Source: Ktedonobacter sp. SOSP1-85
Lineage (GTDB): Bacteria; Chloroflexota; Ktedonobacteria; Ktedonobacterales; Ktedonobacteraceae
Direction of reading: 5' to 3'
Assembly: GCF_016587415.1 (NCBI RefSeq)
Contig: NZ_BNJI01000002.1
Coordinates: forward strand, 930,001-994,000
DNA length: 64,000 nt
In this document: positions 10,012 to 18,383 of the stretch, one piece after another
Position numbering within the stretch: position 1 is the first letter of the stretch
How the letters are laid out: every line of letters begins with the position of its first letter
Made by a program: the position numbers and the translations under genes
Notes under the pieces: generated by a model
Database searches by the model: none
What the model saw: the letters and a program-made list of their open reading frames with translations, nothing else
Told to the model about the DNA's origin: nothing

Positions 10012-11559
10012 CTAGCGGGCAGAAGCTGCTATAGAGGCCACGCTTGATACTGACTGTATGACAAATTGGGCCTCCGCGATCTGGATCGCTATGGTAGCGC
10101 CAACGGCCTGGGCCATTCCCTGTCCCGCCAGGACCATAGAGCGCGTGGGCGCCGTCCCCAGGAGAGAGGGGATACGAATAAGAAACCAGAAAAAGCAGAG
10201 ACACATCAGCTTTAGCAGTGTAAAGATGTCGAGCTGCCCTGGTCCAATGTCCATACGATCCACAGTAGTAATCGGGTTAGTGACGAAATGAAGTATGGCA
10301 CCTGCCATCATTTGCATTATAATGAGCGCTACCACCATGACAAATTGCACCATGACGGTTGAGATAAAGCCTTTGAGCCACTGGTTGGTTACTGACTGAC
10401 CAATCTTGCCTGGCAAGGCCCAGCAGGCCAGGCCAAGCGGCGCCGTAACGATATAGAAAATAATAAAGAAAAGGCGAATAATCATCTGTGCCATAAGCAT
10501 CAGGGCCATTACCTTCAGGATTATCTTTAGCCCGTTTGATAAGTCCTGTAGGTTATCAAAGAGATCGGTGAAATTAAGATCATTTTGTATGATAATGCTT
10601 CTTACAATCGCATCTGTCGGGAGATTTTTGCAGTAATAGGTTCCAAACCAGTGATGATCTTTGAAAAACGTATTTACTATATCATCCCAGGGAGCGGTAT
10701 ATGGGCAATCCTTTTTGAGATCATCAGGAAGGTTATCGTATTCGGGAGTTTTGTCATGCCCTGCGCCAATGACGATATTGACTGTGTATGGATTGTTTCC
10801 CTCGCTTGCGGCGATTCCGTTGCTCTGGAAGATATATTTGCTGGACCACTGGTAGGTATCATAAACCAGAATATTATTCAGGCCCAGGAATGCCATGACA
10901 ATGGTTATGCTGAGATGGGCCGCGATAATCGCGAGAAAGATACCAGGCAGCTCTTCAACGGCCTTGTCAAAGCGGAAAACCATGCCCGAGAAGATGACTC
11001 TGATGCCGTTGAGCATGAGCATAAGCGCGATAAATGCGTCGACAATTATCAGGATACCTGTCCATAGCTGGCGTACCTGGGAGTTATCAACCGTGTATTT
11101 GTAGGGTGTATAGAAAAATAAGGCGCTATTATCAGCGAGGGGATTCAGGACAGGCGATTTGTTATTTGGGTCCTTTACGCTATTTTTATAGGTATCCCCA
11201 TCATCATTAAAGATACCCTCCAGGCAACTCCCATCCAGATGTTCCCCAGTTGTACACTGGGGGCTGGGCTGGGGATCCTGTGAAGGTGGTGGCGGTTTGA
11301 CGTCCTGGGTGCTATGAGGTATAGCTGGAATAGCCAGGCTTGTCTGACTGCCTTGCTTCTTTTGTGAAGGGGCTGCCTGGGCAGGCGAAACAGGTGTCCT
11401 GGGCAGCAAAAAGATCAGGACTAGCACTATATTGAAGATTGCAAATACAATGATGAGGTCAAGATACGAGAGCCAGCGACGCTTTTTTCGTGGCCCCGCT
11501 TTTGACTCTGGCACACGCTTTTCTTTTATTCCCATAATGCGACCTAATTTCATGCACAT
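10012..11559 (-). CDS. VirB6/TrbL-like membrane protein, paralogue 3
   Basis: This is the first gene of the secretion operon. The 515-residue protein has a basic N-terminus, a helix at about residues 32-52 (YLDLIIVFAIFNIVLVLIF), a Pro/Gln-rich extracytoplasmic stretch with two Cys, then the two-block helix arrangement of its paralogues. It contains APLGLACWALPGK and a shorter soluble insert than paralogues 1 and 2. It ends in SSVASIAASAR, like the others. ATG 11559 has no clear ribosome site; the in-frame ATG at 11535 has AGG at a better distance and may be the true start. The divergent HerA gene begins 340 bases away. Confidence 0.82.
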   Translation of the reverse strand: MCMKLGRIMGIKEKRVPESKAGPRKKRRWLSYLDLIIVFAIFNIVLVLIFLLPRTPVSPAQAAPSQKKQGSQTSLAIPAIPHSTQDVKPPPPSQDPQPSPQCTTGEHLDGSCLEGIFNDDGDTYKNSVKDPNNKSPVLNPLADNSALFFYTPYKYTVDNSQVRQLWTGILIIVDAFIALMLMLNGIRVIFSGMVFRFDKAVEELPGIFLAIIAAHLSITIVMAFLGLNNILVYDTYQWSSKYIFQSNGIAASEGNNPYTVNIVIGAGHDKTPEYDNLPDDLKKDCPYTAPWDDIVNTFFKDHHWFGTYYCKNLPTDAIVRSIIIQNDLNFTDLFDNLQDLSNGLKIILKVMALMLMAQMIIRLFFIIFYIVTAPLGLACWALPGKIGQSVTNQWLKGFISTVMVQFVMVVALIIMQMMAGAILHFVTNPITTVDRMDIGPGQLDIFTLLKLMCLCFFWFLIRIPSLLGTAPTRSMVLAGQGMAQAVGATIAIQIAEAQFVIQSVSSVASIAASAR

Positions 11560-11749
11560 CGTTTTATGTATATAAGCATATCAGTTAGAGAATGGCAAGC
11601 TTTGGCCCTAAATGACTAGTCTGGGCTATTCTGGTATACATGCACGAATAGCACTGAATATGTAGGATGGCCAAAGCAGGCTAGAGTCGCGGCAGTCCTC
11701 TACTATGACTATGTATTAGCTAAATGATAGAGCAATTTGCTACGAACAG

Positions 11750-11792
11750 ATAGGGGTAAATAGGGACAAAAAGTTTCCCCATTTATACCTAT
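11750..11792. promoter_or_regulatory. Imperfect palindrome between the divergent secretion and HerA operons
   Basis: Arms at 11750-11765 and 11777-11792 (ATAGGGGTAAATAGGG against ATAGGTATAAATGGGG when reverse-complemented) match at about 13 of 16 positions, in an AT-rich 340-base gap that holds no gene. The position suits an operator for one or both operons, but no cognate regulator is in the window. Confidence 0.45.
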
Positions 11793-11824
11793 GAAAAACA
11801 AGGTTTTTATGCTATTCTGGCAAT

Positions 11825-11844
11825 TGTATAGGTATGTATAGGTA
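11825..11844. repeat. Tandem 10-bp direct repeat upstream of the HerA-like gene
   Basis: TGTATAGGTA occurs twice back to back and is followed by TAAG, 57 bases upstream of the start codon. The repeat resembles the right arm of the nearby palindrome (TATACCTAT on the other strand), so the two may bind the same protein. Confidence 0.45.
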
Positions 11845-11900
11845 TAAGTACAAGGTGCTTTTATTTGGTGAGCCAGTCTTCTTCGTGAAAGGTTGCTTCT

Positions 11901-14900
11901 ATGGTTCCCGGATTTGATGTTGAGTCATTGAACAAGCTAGGGAAGCTCATCGCCGGGCTTGAAAGATATAATTTAGAGGGGTCCGCGCCAGAGACTTTTG
12001 ATGCCGTAGATCTACTGGAAGAGGGGGAGCAGGTCTTCTTCCAGGTAAAGGGTTTGACAAACTTCTGGAGTCAGAACAAGGAGATGGACTTCGCGCATCA
12101 TGTGGTGGACATCGTTATGGGTGCCCATCATCAGCGCCATGCCGATTTAAGCTTTCTTTTGCTAGGGATGGAAGCAAAGCTGGCTGTGTATATATCGTTA
12201 GGAACTGAGAAGACGACCAGGAGTATTCTTGAGGGCGTCTTCCCCGGAATTGTGCTAGAGCTAGTGGCTACTCGGGATCTCGCGGCTTTACTACGCTTCC
12301 CATTTAAATCCCAGGGAATCTTGACAGGCATCCCCAGTCGGAAGGCCTTCGATCCGGATCGTCCCTCTGCCCAGAGTGAGTCGGGTGCACAGAATGTAAC
12401 CCATGCCGTTAATGGGGCCAGAGACCAGTCGCAACTGGAGCGTGTCATTCGGGGTATGCATAGTGCGAACTGGGCCTATATGGTCCAGGCCCACCCACGA
12501 CCCCGGCAGAAGGTTGTCGAGGAGCGTATGCGTACCGTCGACCTGCTGACCCAGATCACGACCCGTTCACATGTTCAATGGTCATCCACAAAGCAAGAGA
12601 ACCAGCAATTTACCTCCATTGATTCGGGCGCACAGATAAAAAGCTTCAGTGGCGATATGATTAACTATCGTGCCCAGTATCTCAAAAAATTGTTAGAGCG
12701 TGAGCTTGAGCGCCTGGACCAGGCGGCCGCGGCCGGCCAGTGGATTGTCCATTCCTACTTTGGGGCTAGCACGGCTGATGACGCCCAGCGCCTGGCCTCA
12801 CTCTTGCTGGGAACCCTGGCTGGTACCGATTCGCGTCCAGAGCCATTGCGTGCCTTCACCTGTGAGAAGTATGGAGGCTCTCTGGAGGAGTACTATACCT
12901 TTCTGAGTTCACAGGAGGTCGCGACGCTGATCCAGCTTCCACGGGAAGAGGTGCCCGGGTACGCGATCCACGATTATGTCAAATTCGATGTCGATTTCGA
13001 CGTGCCTGGGAGCGGCAATTTGCCCCTTGGCAAGATCCAGCATAATGGACATGACTCACAGGAGACCTTCGATATCTCCCTGGATGCCTTGACCAAGCAC
13101 GCGGTCGTCATTGGCGTTACAGGTAGTGGCAAGACGACGACTGTGATGAACCTGCTTGATCAGGCGGTAGAGGCAAACAAGCCATTCCTGGTGATTGAAC
13201 CAGCGAAGACCGAATATCGCGCCTTACGTAGTGCCTTCGGTGAGCGAGCCGATCTACGCATCTATACGCTCGGTAATGAAATGGTGGCGCCCTTTCGCCT
13301 CAATCCCTTCGAATTTGAGGTGACCGACGAGCCTGGGAGCGGCGCCCTGATGACGCATATCGATTTCCTGAAGGCGGTCTTTACCGCGGCCTTCCCCATG
13401 TATGCGCCCTTGCCCCAGGTCTTAGAGACCGCGATCTACGAAATCTATGAAGATAAAGGCTGGGATGTTACCAGCGGCACCAACAGGCGCCTGACCAGGT
13501 GGACGGAGCGCCAGAAATACCCTATCTTTCCGACGCTGGCCGATCTCGACCGCAAGGCCCAGGTTGTCGCTGATCGTCTCCAGTACAATCCCGAGGCGGA
13601 TGCGCATATTAAGGCCTCACTCAAAGCGCGTATCGGTTCGCTACGCATTGGCGCGAAGGGCCTTATGCTCGATTGCGCACGCGGCATTCCCATGGCCGAA
13701 CTGCTAGCGCGCCCAACGATCCTCGAACTTGAGCATATCGGCAATGACGACGAGAAGACCTTTATCATGGGCCTCTTGCTCTCCCGCTTGTACGAATATC
13801 GTCGACTCCAGACGGATAGCGTGAATGGTGGCAATAAGCTGACTGGACAGGGGCTACGTCACCTGATCGTCTTTGAGGAGGCCCATCGCCTGCTCCAGAA
13901 TACCGGCCCAGTCATGCCCTCGAATCCCGACTCGGCGAACCCGCGCGCCCAGGCCGTCGAGGTCTTTACCAACATGCTCTCTGAAATACGCGCCTACGGC
14001 CAGGGAGTGCTGGTCGCGGAGCAGATTCCCAGCAAGCTCGCGCCCGACGTATTGAAGAATACCAATCTCAAGATTGTCCACCGTTTGATCGCGCAGGATG
14101 ACCGGAAGAGCCTGGGGCAGACGATGAACTTGACGCCCGCGCAGCAGATGCACCTGGGAGTGCTCACGCCCGGCCAGGCCGTGGTCTACGCGGAGGGTGC
14201 GGACCACTCCTATCTGGTGCGCATGGAAAACTACAAGCGCAACTTGCAGCCATTAGCCGACTCTGACCTCAAGCGTATCAGCCGGACATATGCCTCGGTC
14301 AAGCCGTTCCAGGCTATCGTGGATTATGATGCCTATCAGATCCCGCTGACCCTGATGGGAGGCCCAAATCCTACCCTCTACCAGGCTGCCACCAGGCTGC
14401 TGGATATGGAGCAGAGCCAGTGGCTCTGGGCCAATCTTCTGCTGCGCCTCGTCGCGAATCCTGAGAGCTTATTGAGAGTACTTTTGCGTTTTATTGAGAG
14501 TATAGAGACTGAAATGACCTATCTCTCTACAGAGCAGCAAGACGAGCTCTTGCGGATGGTCATTGTCCAGGGATGTGCCCAGGCCATTCAGGCGCGAGGC
14601 GCTAAATTTGGCTGGCCGTACTCTGTAACCGAAGAATTACGTTTAATGCTCACCTATGGGCTTGTGATAATGTCTAATGGTTATCAAACGTTAAGCGCGG
14701 AAGGTGCGTCCTCCTCTGAAGAGCAGTTACAGCAGGTTCAGGCTGAGCTTGAAAAGGGTGGGGAATACCTGGATCAATTTATTGCTAAATATACCCAGCT
14801 CTCACAGCGTAGGCATGGACCCTTTAACGGATGCACCATCTGCCAGGCCAGGTGCCTGTATCGCAGTGATGTAAGCACCCTGTTGACACCCAGGGATATC

Positions 14901-15161
14901 CAGCGACTGCATGGCGAGCTTCTGGATGAAGCACATACAACAGTGGAGGCGCGAAATGCGGGTGTGATGCAGGCGGCTACAAGCCTTGCTCAAAGCTGGC
15001 TAGCAAGTGAGGAGGTTAATGATGCTCTGGTGGGTGTAGGCTACTGTGTGGTCTTACATACCATCGCCAACGCCGACATGAGCGAATATGAACGTGTCAT
15101 TGTCAGCGACGGATTACAAGCCTATTTTGCGCCACAGGATCAGGATGTAGAAGAAGAATAA
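11901..15161 (+). CDS. HerA/DUF87-family ATPase, large
   Basis: A 1086-residue hexameric-motor-type ATPase related to HerA, FtsK and VirB4/VirD4. Walker A (GVTGSGKTTT) is near residue 405, followed by IEPAKTEYRAL, and Walker B (LIVFEEAHRLL) is near 655, followed by AEQIPSKLAPDVLKNTN and an arginine-finger-like region. The ~400-residue N-terminal part is not recognised. The C-terminal ~250 residues carry a Cys cluster (CTICQARCLY) that could bind metal. GAAAGG lies 9 bases before the ATG. It diverges from the VirB operon and heads a plus-strand operon; a coupling or DNA-pumping role is plausible but not shown. DUF87 proteins also occur in defence loci. Confidence 0.85.
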   Translation: MVPGFDVESLNKLGKLIAGLERYNLEGSAPETFDAVDLLEEGEQVFFQVKGLTNFWSQNKEMDFAHHVVDIVMGAHHQRHADLSFLLLGMEAKLAVYISLGTEKTTRSILEGVFPGIVLELVATRDLAALLRFPFKSQGILTGIPSRKAFDPDRPSAQSESGAQNVTHAVNGARDQSQLERVIRGMHSANWAYMVQAHPRPRQKVVEERMRTVDLLTQITTRSHVQWSSTKQENQQFTSIDSGAQIKSFSGDMINYRAQYLKKLLERELERLDQAAAAGQWIVHSYFGASTADDAQRLASLLLGTLAGTDSRPEPLRAFTCEKYGGSLEEYYTFLSSQEVATLIQLPREEVPGYAIHDYVKFDVDFDVPGSGNLPLGKIQHNGHDSQETFDISLDALTKHAVVIGVTGSGKTTTVMNLLDQAVEANKPFLVIEPAKTEYRALRSAFGERADLRIYTLGNEMVAPFRLNPFEFEVTDEPGSGALMTHIDFLKAVFTAAFPMYAPLPQVLETAIYEIYEDKGWDVTSGTNRRLTRWTERQKYPIFPTLADLDRKAQVVADRLQYNPEADAHIKASLKARIGSLRIGAKGLMLDCARGIPMAELLARPTILELEHIGNDDEKTFIMGLLLSRLYEYRRLQTDSVNGGNKLTGQGLRHLIVFEEAHRLLQNTGPVMPSNPDSANPRAQAVEVFTNMLSEIRAYGQGVLVAEQIPSKLAPDVLKNTNLKIVHRLIAQDDRKSLGQTMNLTPAQQMHLGVLTPGQAVVYAEGADHSYLVRMENYKRNLQPLADSDLKRISRTYASVKPFQAIVDYDAYQIPLTLMGGPNPTLYQAATRLLDMEQSQWLWANLLLRLVANPESLLRVLLRFIESIETEMTYLSTEQQDELLRMVIVQGCAQAIQARGAKFGWPYSVTEELRLMLTYGLVIMSNGYQTLSAEGASSSEEQLQQVQAELEKGGEYLDQFIAKYTQLSQRRHGPFNGCTICQARCLYRSDVSTLLTPRDIQRLHGELLDEAHTTVEARNAGVMQAATSLAQSWLASEEVNDALVGVGYCVVLHTIANADMSEYERVIVSDGLQAYFAPQDQDVEEE

Positions 15162-15264
15162 AAACGGGCGCCTATTCGGGAGGAGGATGTGTGATGGGAT
15201 GTTTCATTACTCAACAATGGAGAAGTTGTTTACAGTTTTTGCAAGCAATAGGAGAGTAATTGAG

Positions 15265-15570
15265 ATGCCAAATCCTGGTTTTAAAGGCCCTAGTCTGAAT
15301 TCTGGACCTAAGGCGATCACGGCTGGTCCCACCATCAAAGCTCTTCCATCAGCTCCGGCGCCTAAGGCAATCACGGCTGGTCCCGCGCGCAAGGCGATCA
15401 CAGCGGGTCCGGCGCCTAAGGCGCCCACGGCGACTTCCACCATCAAAGCTCTTCCATCGGCTCCCGCGCCTAAGGCGATCACAGCGGGCCCAGCGCCTAA
15501 GGCGATCACGGCGGGTCCAGCGCTAAACAAAGGCTTTAATATGCGTATGCCGTCCCGGGGGGCGTGGTAA
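15265..15570 (+). CDS. Low-complexity Ala/Pro/Lys repeat protein
   Basis: From ATG 15265 (GGAGAG 8 bases upstream; the longer frame from 15187 lacks a ribosome site) this encodes about 101 residues built from the unit APKAITAGP, repeated at least six times. A longer repeat starts with TIKALPSAP and recurs after about 36 residues. No domain is recognised. The protein is basic and probably unstructured. Its stop overlaps the next gene by 7 bases at a run of six G (15557-15562), so the two repeat proteins might be one product joined by a frameshift. Its place between a motor ATPase and a zinc-ribbon protein suggests a structural or linker part. Confidence 0.6.
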   Translation: MPNPGFKGPSLNSGPKAITAGPTIKALPSAPAPKAITAGPARKAITAGPAPKAPTATSTIKALPSAPAPKAITAGPAPKAITAGPALNKGFNMRMPSRGAW

Positions 15571-16070
15571 ACAACCATCCAGGGGCAGCCGGAAAAGGTC
15601 TGAACAAGCCCACACCCACGCCGGGGTCTGGCGCGAATCTGGTCAAGCCAAATGCTCAGCAGGGACAGCCGCAACCTGGCGCGAATCTGGCCAAGCCAAA
15701 TGCTCAGCAGGGGCCTGGTGCGCCTCCGAGTCCCCCACCCCCGCAGGGGCCTGGCGCGCCTCCGGCCAGTCCCCCACCTCCGTCGGGGCGTCCTACGATC
15801 AATATTACTAATCAAGTTATTAATCAGGTTAATATTAATCAGGTTAATATTAATCAGGTTAATGTTCAGGTTAATAATCATTATAGTGTTACCAACAATA
15901 TTACTATCAACAATCCAGCGGCAGAGGCGGGGGGCGCTGGGAAGAGAGATTGGGGAAATATAATAAAGACGATGGTGGACGAATCAGTGAAGCTCGCCAA
16001 TTCTGGTTTAAACCTTATGGAAAAAACATATGGAGCAGGCATGAGGGTTGTAGAGACCGCGGCAAAGTAG
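15564..16070 (+). CDS. Pro-rich protein with Asn/Gln/Val repeat and C-terminal helix
   Basis: A 168-residue protein from a GTG start. The first half is Pro/Gly-rich with a repeated GANL(V/A)KPNAQQG and PPPP runs. Residues ~75-115 form a striking alternation of Asn, Gln, Ile and Val (NQVNINQVNINQVNVQVNNH) encoded by a 15-bp tandem DNA repeat at 15826-15855. The C-terminal ~45 residues look helical (TMVDESVKLANSG). The alternating segment would suit a beta-fibre or trimerising stalk; that is inference. It overlaps the preceding gene and could be the C-terminal half of the same protein if a frameshift occurs in the six-G run. Confidence 0.6.
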   Translation: MVNNHPGAAGKGLNKPTPTPGSGANLVKPNAQQGQPQPGANLAKPNAQQGPGAPPSPPPPQGPGAPPASPPPPSGRPTINITNQVINQVNINQVNINQVNVQVNNHYSVTNNITINNPAAEAGGAGKRDWGNIIKTMVDESVKLANSGLNLMEKTYGAGMRVVETAAK

Positions 16071-16090
16071 TAAGTTCGCTCGCCCGGGGT

Positions 16091-16143
16091 GTGGGTGTAG
16101 TGTGTACTGGCGGCCGCAGGCGGCCAGTGCACACTACACCCAC
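16091..16143. repeat. Palindromic intergenic repeat
   Basis: Arms at 16091-16112 and 16122-16143 (core GTGGGTGTAGTGTG) form a near-perfect hairpin between the stalk-like gene and the zinc-ribbon gene. It is GC-rich, without a T-run. Confidence 0.7.
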
Positions 16144-16184
16144 TACCCTGAAGGGTGAATCATAACTGGCAAGGAGGCAGAAAC

Positions 16185-17099
16185 GTGCCGTTGATAAAGT
16201 GTGATACCTGTGGGTACCGTAATAAGTCGTCTGGTGGGTCACAAGTATGTATTAATTGTGGCTCACCCCTGTCATCCAGGCAGGCAGCGGCACAAGAATT
16301 TGCACCAGATGTAGTTATAGTGCAACAGTCGGACTCTCCAGGCATGGCACCCTTGCTTCCTGCGAAGCATTCTGCTTCAACACAGCCGCTCTTACCGGTG
16401 CCTATAGATCAACCTTCACAGCCTCCGCTTGTTTTGAGGGAGCTTATGGGACTTGAACCTCGCCAGGATGTGTCACCCTACGCGGTTGTGGATCCATCCC
16501 TGGCGCCCTATGATGCCCCCTCAAAAGATCTGTATGCTATTGTGCGTGAGGAGAGAGGACTGCAAGCGCCGACTTCTTCACAGGCTCCATGGCAGGTTGA
16601 TAAGCTGCCTATGGGTTTCCCCCACAGGCCGCCAGAACTCTGGGGCAAGGTGGTACTGGTACAATCACAGCTGGAGAATCCGCCTCTAGCTGGTTTAGGC
16701 TTCTTTCTGCGCCTGCTACGCGATGTTCTCTGGCCCGTTCCGAATGAGGTACGCTCTAAGGAACAAGAAAAAATTATGATAACGACGATACGTGTGCGTG
16801 CAGAGAATGGCCAGCCTCAGGATGCACGTATACATGGCTATCTGCGAGGCGCCAATGTATCACTGGGAGATACAATCTCCATCTGGGGAAAAAGAGGGCG
16901 TAGAGGAGCCATCTATATACGGAGAGCCTATAACCATACGGTCCAGGGGGCTGTCTCGACTTCGGCGATGATAGGGTCCGCTCAATTCTTTCTCTTGCTT
17001 ATCATTGTGACTATTGTTGGTCTCCTGGCCCTTTCCTGGCTCCAGATACCTATTCCATTTTTACCGCATTTGTCATTACCATCTCTGCCTGGACAATAA
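16185..17099 (+). CDS. Zinc-ribbon protein with C-terminal membrane anchor
   Basis: The best start is GTG 16185, with AAGGAGG 7 bases upstream, giving about 304 residues; upstream in-frame codons lack a site. An N-terminal four-Cys zinc ribbon (CDTCGYR ... CINCGSP) is followed by a long Pro/Gln-rich linker. A compact domain (about residues 190-260) contains RGANVSLGDTISIWGKRGRRG, possibly an OB-like or SH3-like beta barrel, and a single hydrophobic helix precedes the C-terminus (FFLLLIIVTIVGLLAL). It is tail-anchored with the bulk in the cytoplasm. Function is not recognised; it sits in the HerA operon and may tether or regulate that machinery. Confidence 0.78.
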   Translation: MPLIKCDTCGYRNKSSGGSQVCINCGSPLSSRQAAAQEFAPDVVIVQQSDSPGMAPLLPAKHSASTQPLLPVPIDQPSQPPLVLRELMGLEPRQDVSPYAVVDPSLAPYDAPSKDLYAIVREERGLQAPTSSQAPWQVDKLPMGFPHRPPELWGKVVLVQSQLENPPLAGLGFFLRLLRDVLWPVPNEVRSKEQEKIMITTIRVRAENGQPQDARIHGYLRGANVSLGDTISIWGKRGRRGAIYIRRAYNHTVQGAVSTSAMIGSAQFFLLLIIVTIVGLLALSWLQIPIPFLPHLSLPSLPGQ

Positions 17100-17124
17100 G
17101 GCCCAGGTTATAAGGAATTACCTT

Positions 17125-18030
17125 ATGTCATCTCTATTTATTCAAGATACATTTGATACGGCTCGCCTGACTGCTTACTATCGCGCCTTAGAAACGGAGC
17201 GCCCTGGCGGTCTCTTTAAGGACGAGTATGCCAGGCAACTGGCGGGTGAGCGTGGAGCCGAGGTTATGCACTCTCTGCCGCGTGGCGAGCAGGAGAAATG
17301 GTCGCTGGTTGTACGTACGCATGTGTATGACGAAATTATCCAGCGTATCATCGGTCAGGAAGAAATCGATACGGTCGTCAACCTGGCCGCTGGCCTGGAT
17401 ACGAGACCGTATCGCCTTTCGCTACCGCCCTCGCTACGCTGGATCGAGGTTGATCATACCGATGTGATAACCTATAAAGAGTCGCAACTGGAGGGGAAAG
17501 AGTCGCACTGTGCCCTGGAACGCGTCGCACTCGATATTACTGATCACCAGGCACGCAAAACTTTTCTCCAACGTGTCAACCAGGACGCTAAGCGAGCGCT
17601 CATTTTAACTGAAGGTCTACTCATCTACTTATATCCTGAGCAGGTTGTGGCCCTGGCGAAAGATATCCAGGAGTGCGAGCATCTCGGCTGGTGGTTGACC
17701 GAGTATGTCTCCCCCTTTGCCCTCAAACGCGATGATGCTTACTGGAACACCTTCGTGGCTGATAGCGTCAAGACGCGTTTCGCCCCCGAGGGAGGCCTGG
17801 CCTTCTTCCAGCGCTTTGGCTGGCAGTCCGAGGAGTTCCACGGACCTCTACAAGAGGCCCTGCGTTTGCGGTTGCCTATCAAATTGAACTGGTTTATGCG
17901 TGTGCTGCTCTTCTTAGGTGGCAAGAAGCCTGATCCAGCCGCAGGTGGCTTTGTCTTACTCAAACGCACGGTAGAGGAAAGAACGGTAGATGTGCCATCC
18001 CAGGAGCCAGAAAAAGAGGATGTAAAATGA
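17125..18030 (+). CDS. Class I SAM-dependent methyltransferase (LCMT/TIGR00027-like)
   Basis: The start is ATG 17125 with AAGGA 8 bases upstream, giving 301 residues. The sequence has the family's SAM-binding motif NLAAGLDTRPYRL, the acidic EVDHTDVI after strand 2, and LTEGLLIYL, all typical of the leucine carboxyl methyltransferase-like family. That family methylates carboxyl or hydroxyl groups of small molecules or proteins; many bacterial members have no known substrate. It is the fifth gene of the HerA operon and its stop overlaps the next start (ATGA). Confidence 0.88.
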   Translation: MSSLFIQDTFDTARLTAYYRALETERPGGLFKDEYARQLAGERGAEVMHSLPRGEQEKWSLVVRTHVYDEIIQRIIGQEEIDTVVNLAAGLDTRPYRLSLPPSLRWIEVDHTDVITYKESQLEGKESHCALERVALDITDHQARKTFLQRVNQDAKRALILTEGLLIYLYPEQVVALAKDIQECEHLGWWLTEYVSPFALKRDDAYWNTFVADSVKTRFAPEGGLAFFQRFGWQSEEFHGPLQEALRLRLPIKLNWFMRVLLFLGGKKPDPAAGGFVLLKRTVEERTVDVPSQEPEKEDVK

Positions 18031-18167
18031 GTAGATATCGAGACGATGAGCAAGATGATGAGCAGCACCAGGCGAATTTTAAACTCTGGCTGTGGCTGCT
18101 GATTATCCTCTGCCTGGCAAGCCTGGGTTCGCTCTTGCTGGCACCGCATTTTATTCCCGGCCTTTAA
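18027..18167 (+). CDS. 46-residue single-pass membrane peptide
   Basis: The start codon overlaps the methyltransferase stop in an ATGA. The product has a very acidic, Gln/Asp/Glu-rich N-terminus (RYRDDEQDDEQHQ) and one long hydrophobic helix (LWLWLLIILCLASLGSLLL), ending in PHFIPGL. Translational coupling, the clean topology and the terminator-like palindrome 39 bases downstream support a real gene. Function is unknown; such peptides often modulate a membrane partner. Confidence 0.7.
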   Translation: MSRYRDDEQDDEQHQANFKLWLWLLIILCLASLGSLLLAPHFIPGL

Positions 18168-18205
18168 GACCTGGGAAGACCTGAGAGGCCCTCTGGTGCC
18201 TGCCC

Positions 18206-18254
18206 GATACGATGGTGAGATGCAAGTTGCCAACTTGCATCTCACCATCGTATC
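18206..18254. terminator. Perfect 24-bp palindrome at end of HerA operon
   Basis: Arms 18206-18229 and 18231-18254 are perfectly complementary around a single central base (outer GATACGATGGTGAGATGC). It has no T-run, so it may be a dispersed palindrome acting as a transcript end. Confidence 0.7.
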
Positions 18255-18383
18255 CCTCCTTCCTTCAGCAATTTATGAGGTACTTCATAGTATGTATGAA
18301 TCATATATGAGATATTTTAAATAAAGTGTGTACCAGCTAGTATGAGATGGGGTAGCGGTAGGCATAGAAAGGAATCTATTTTT

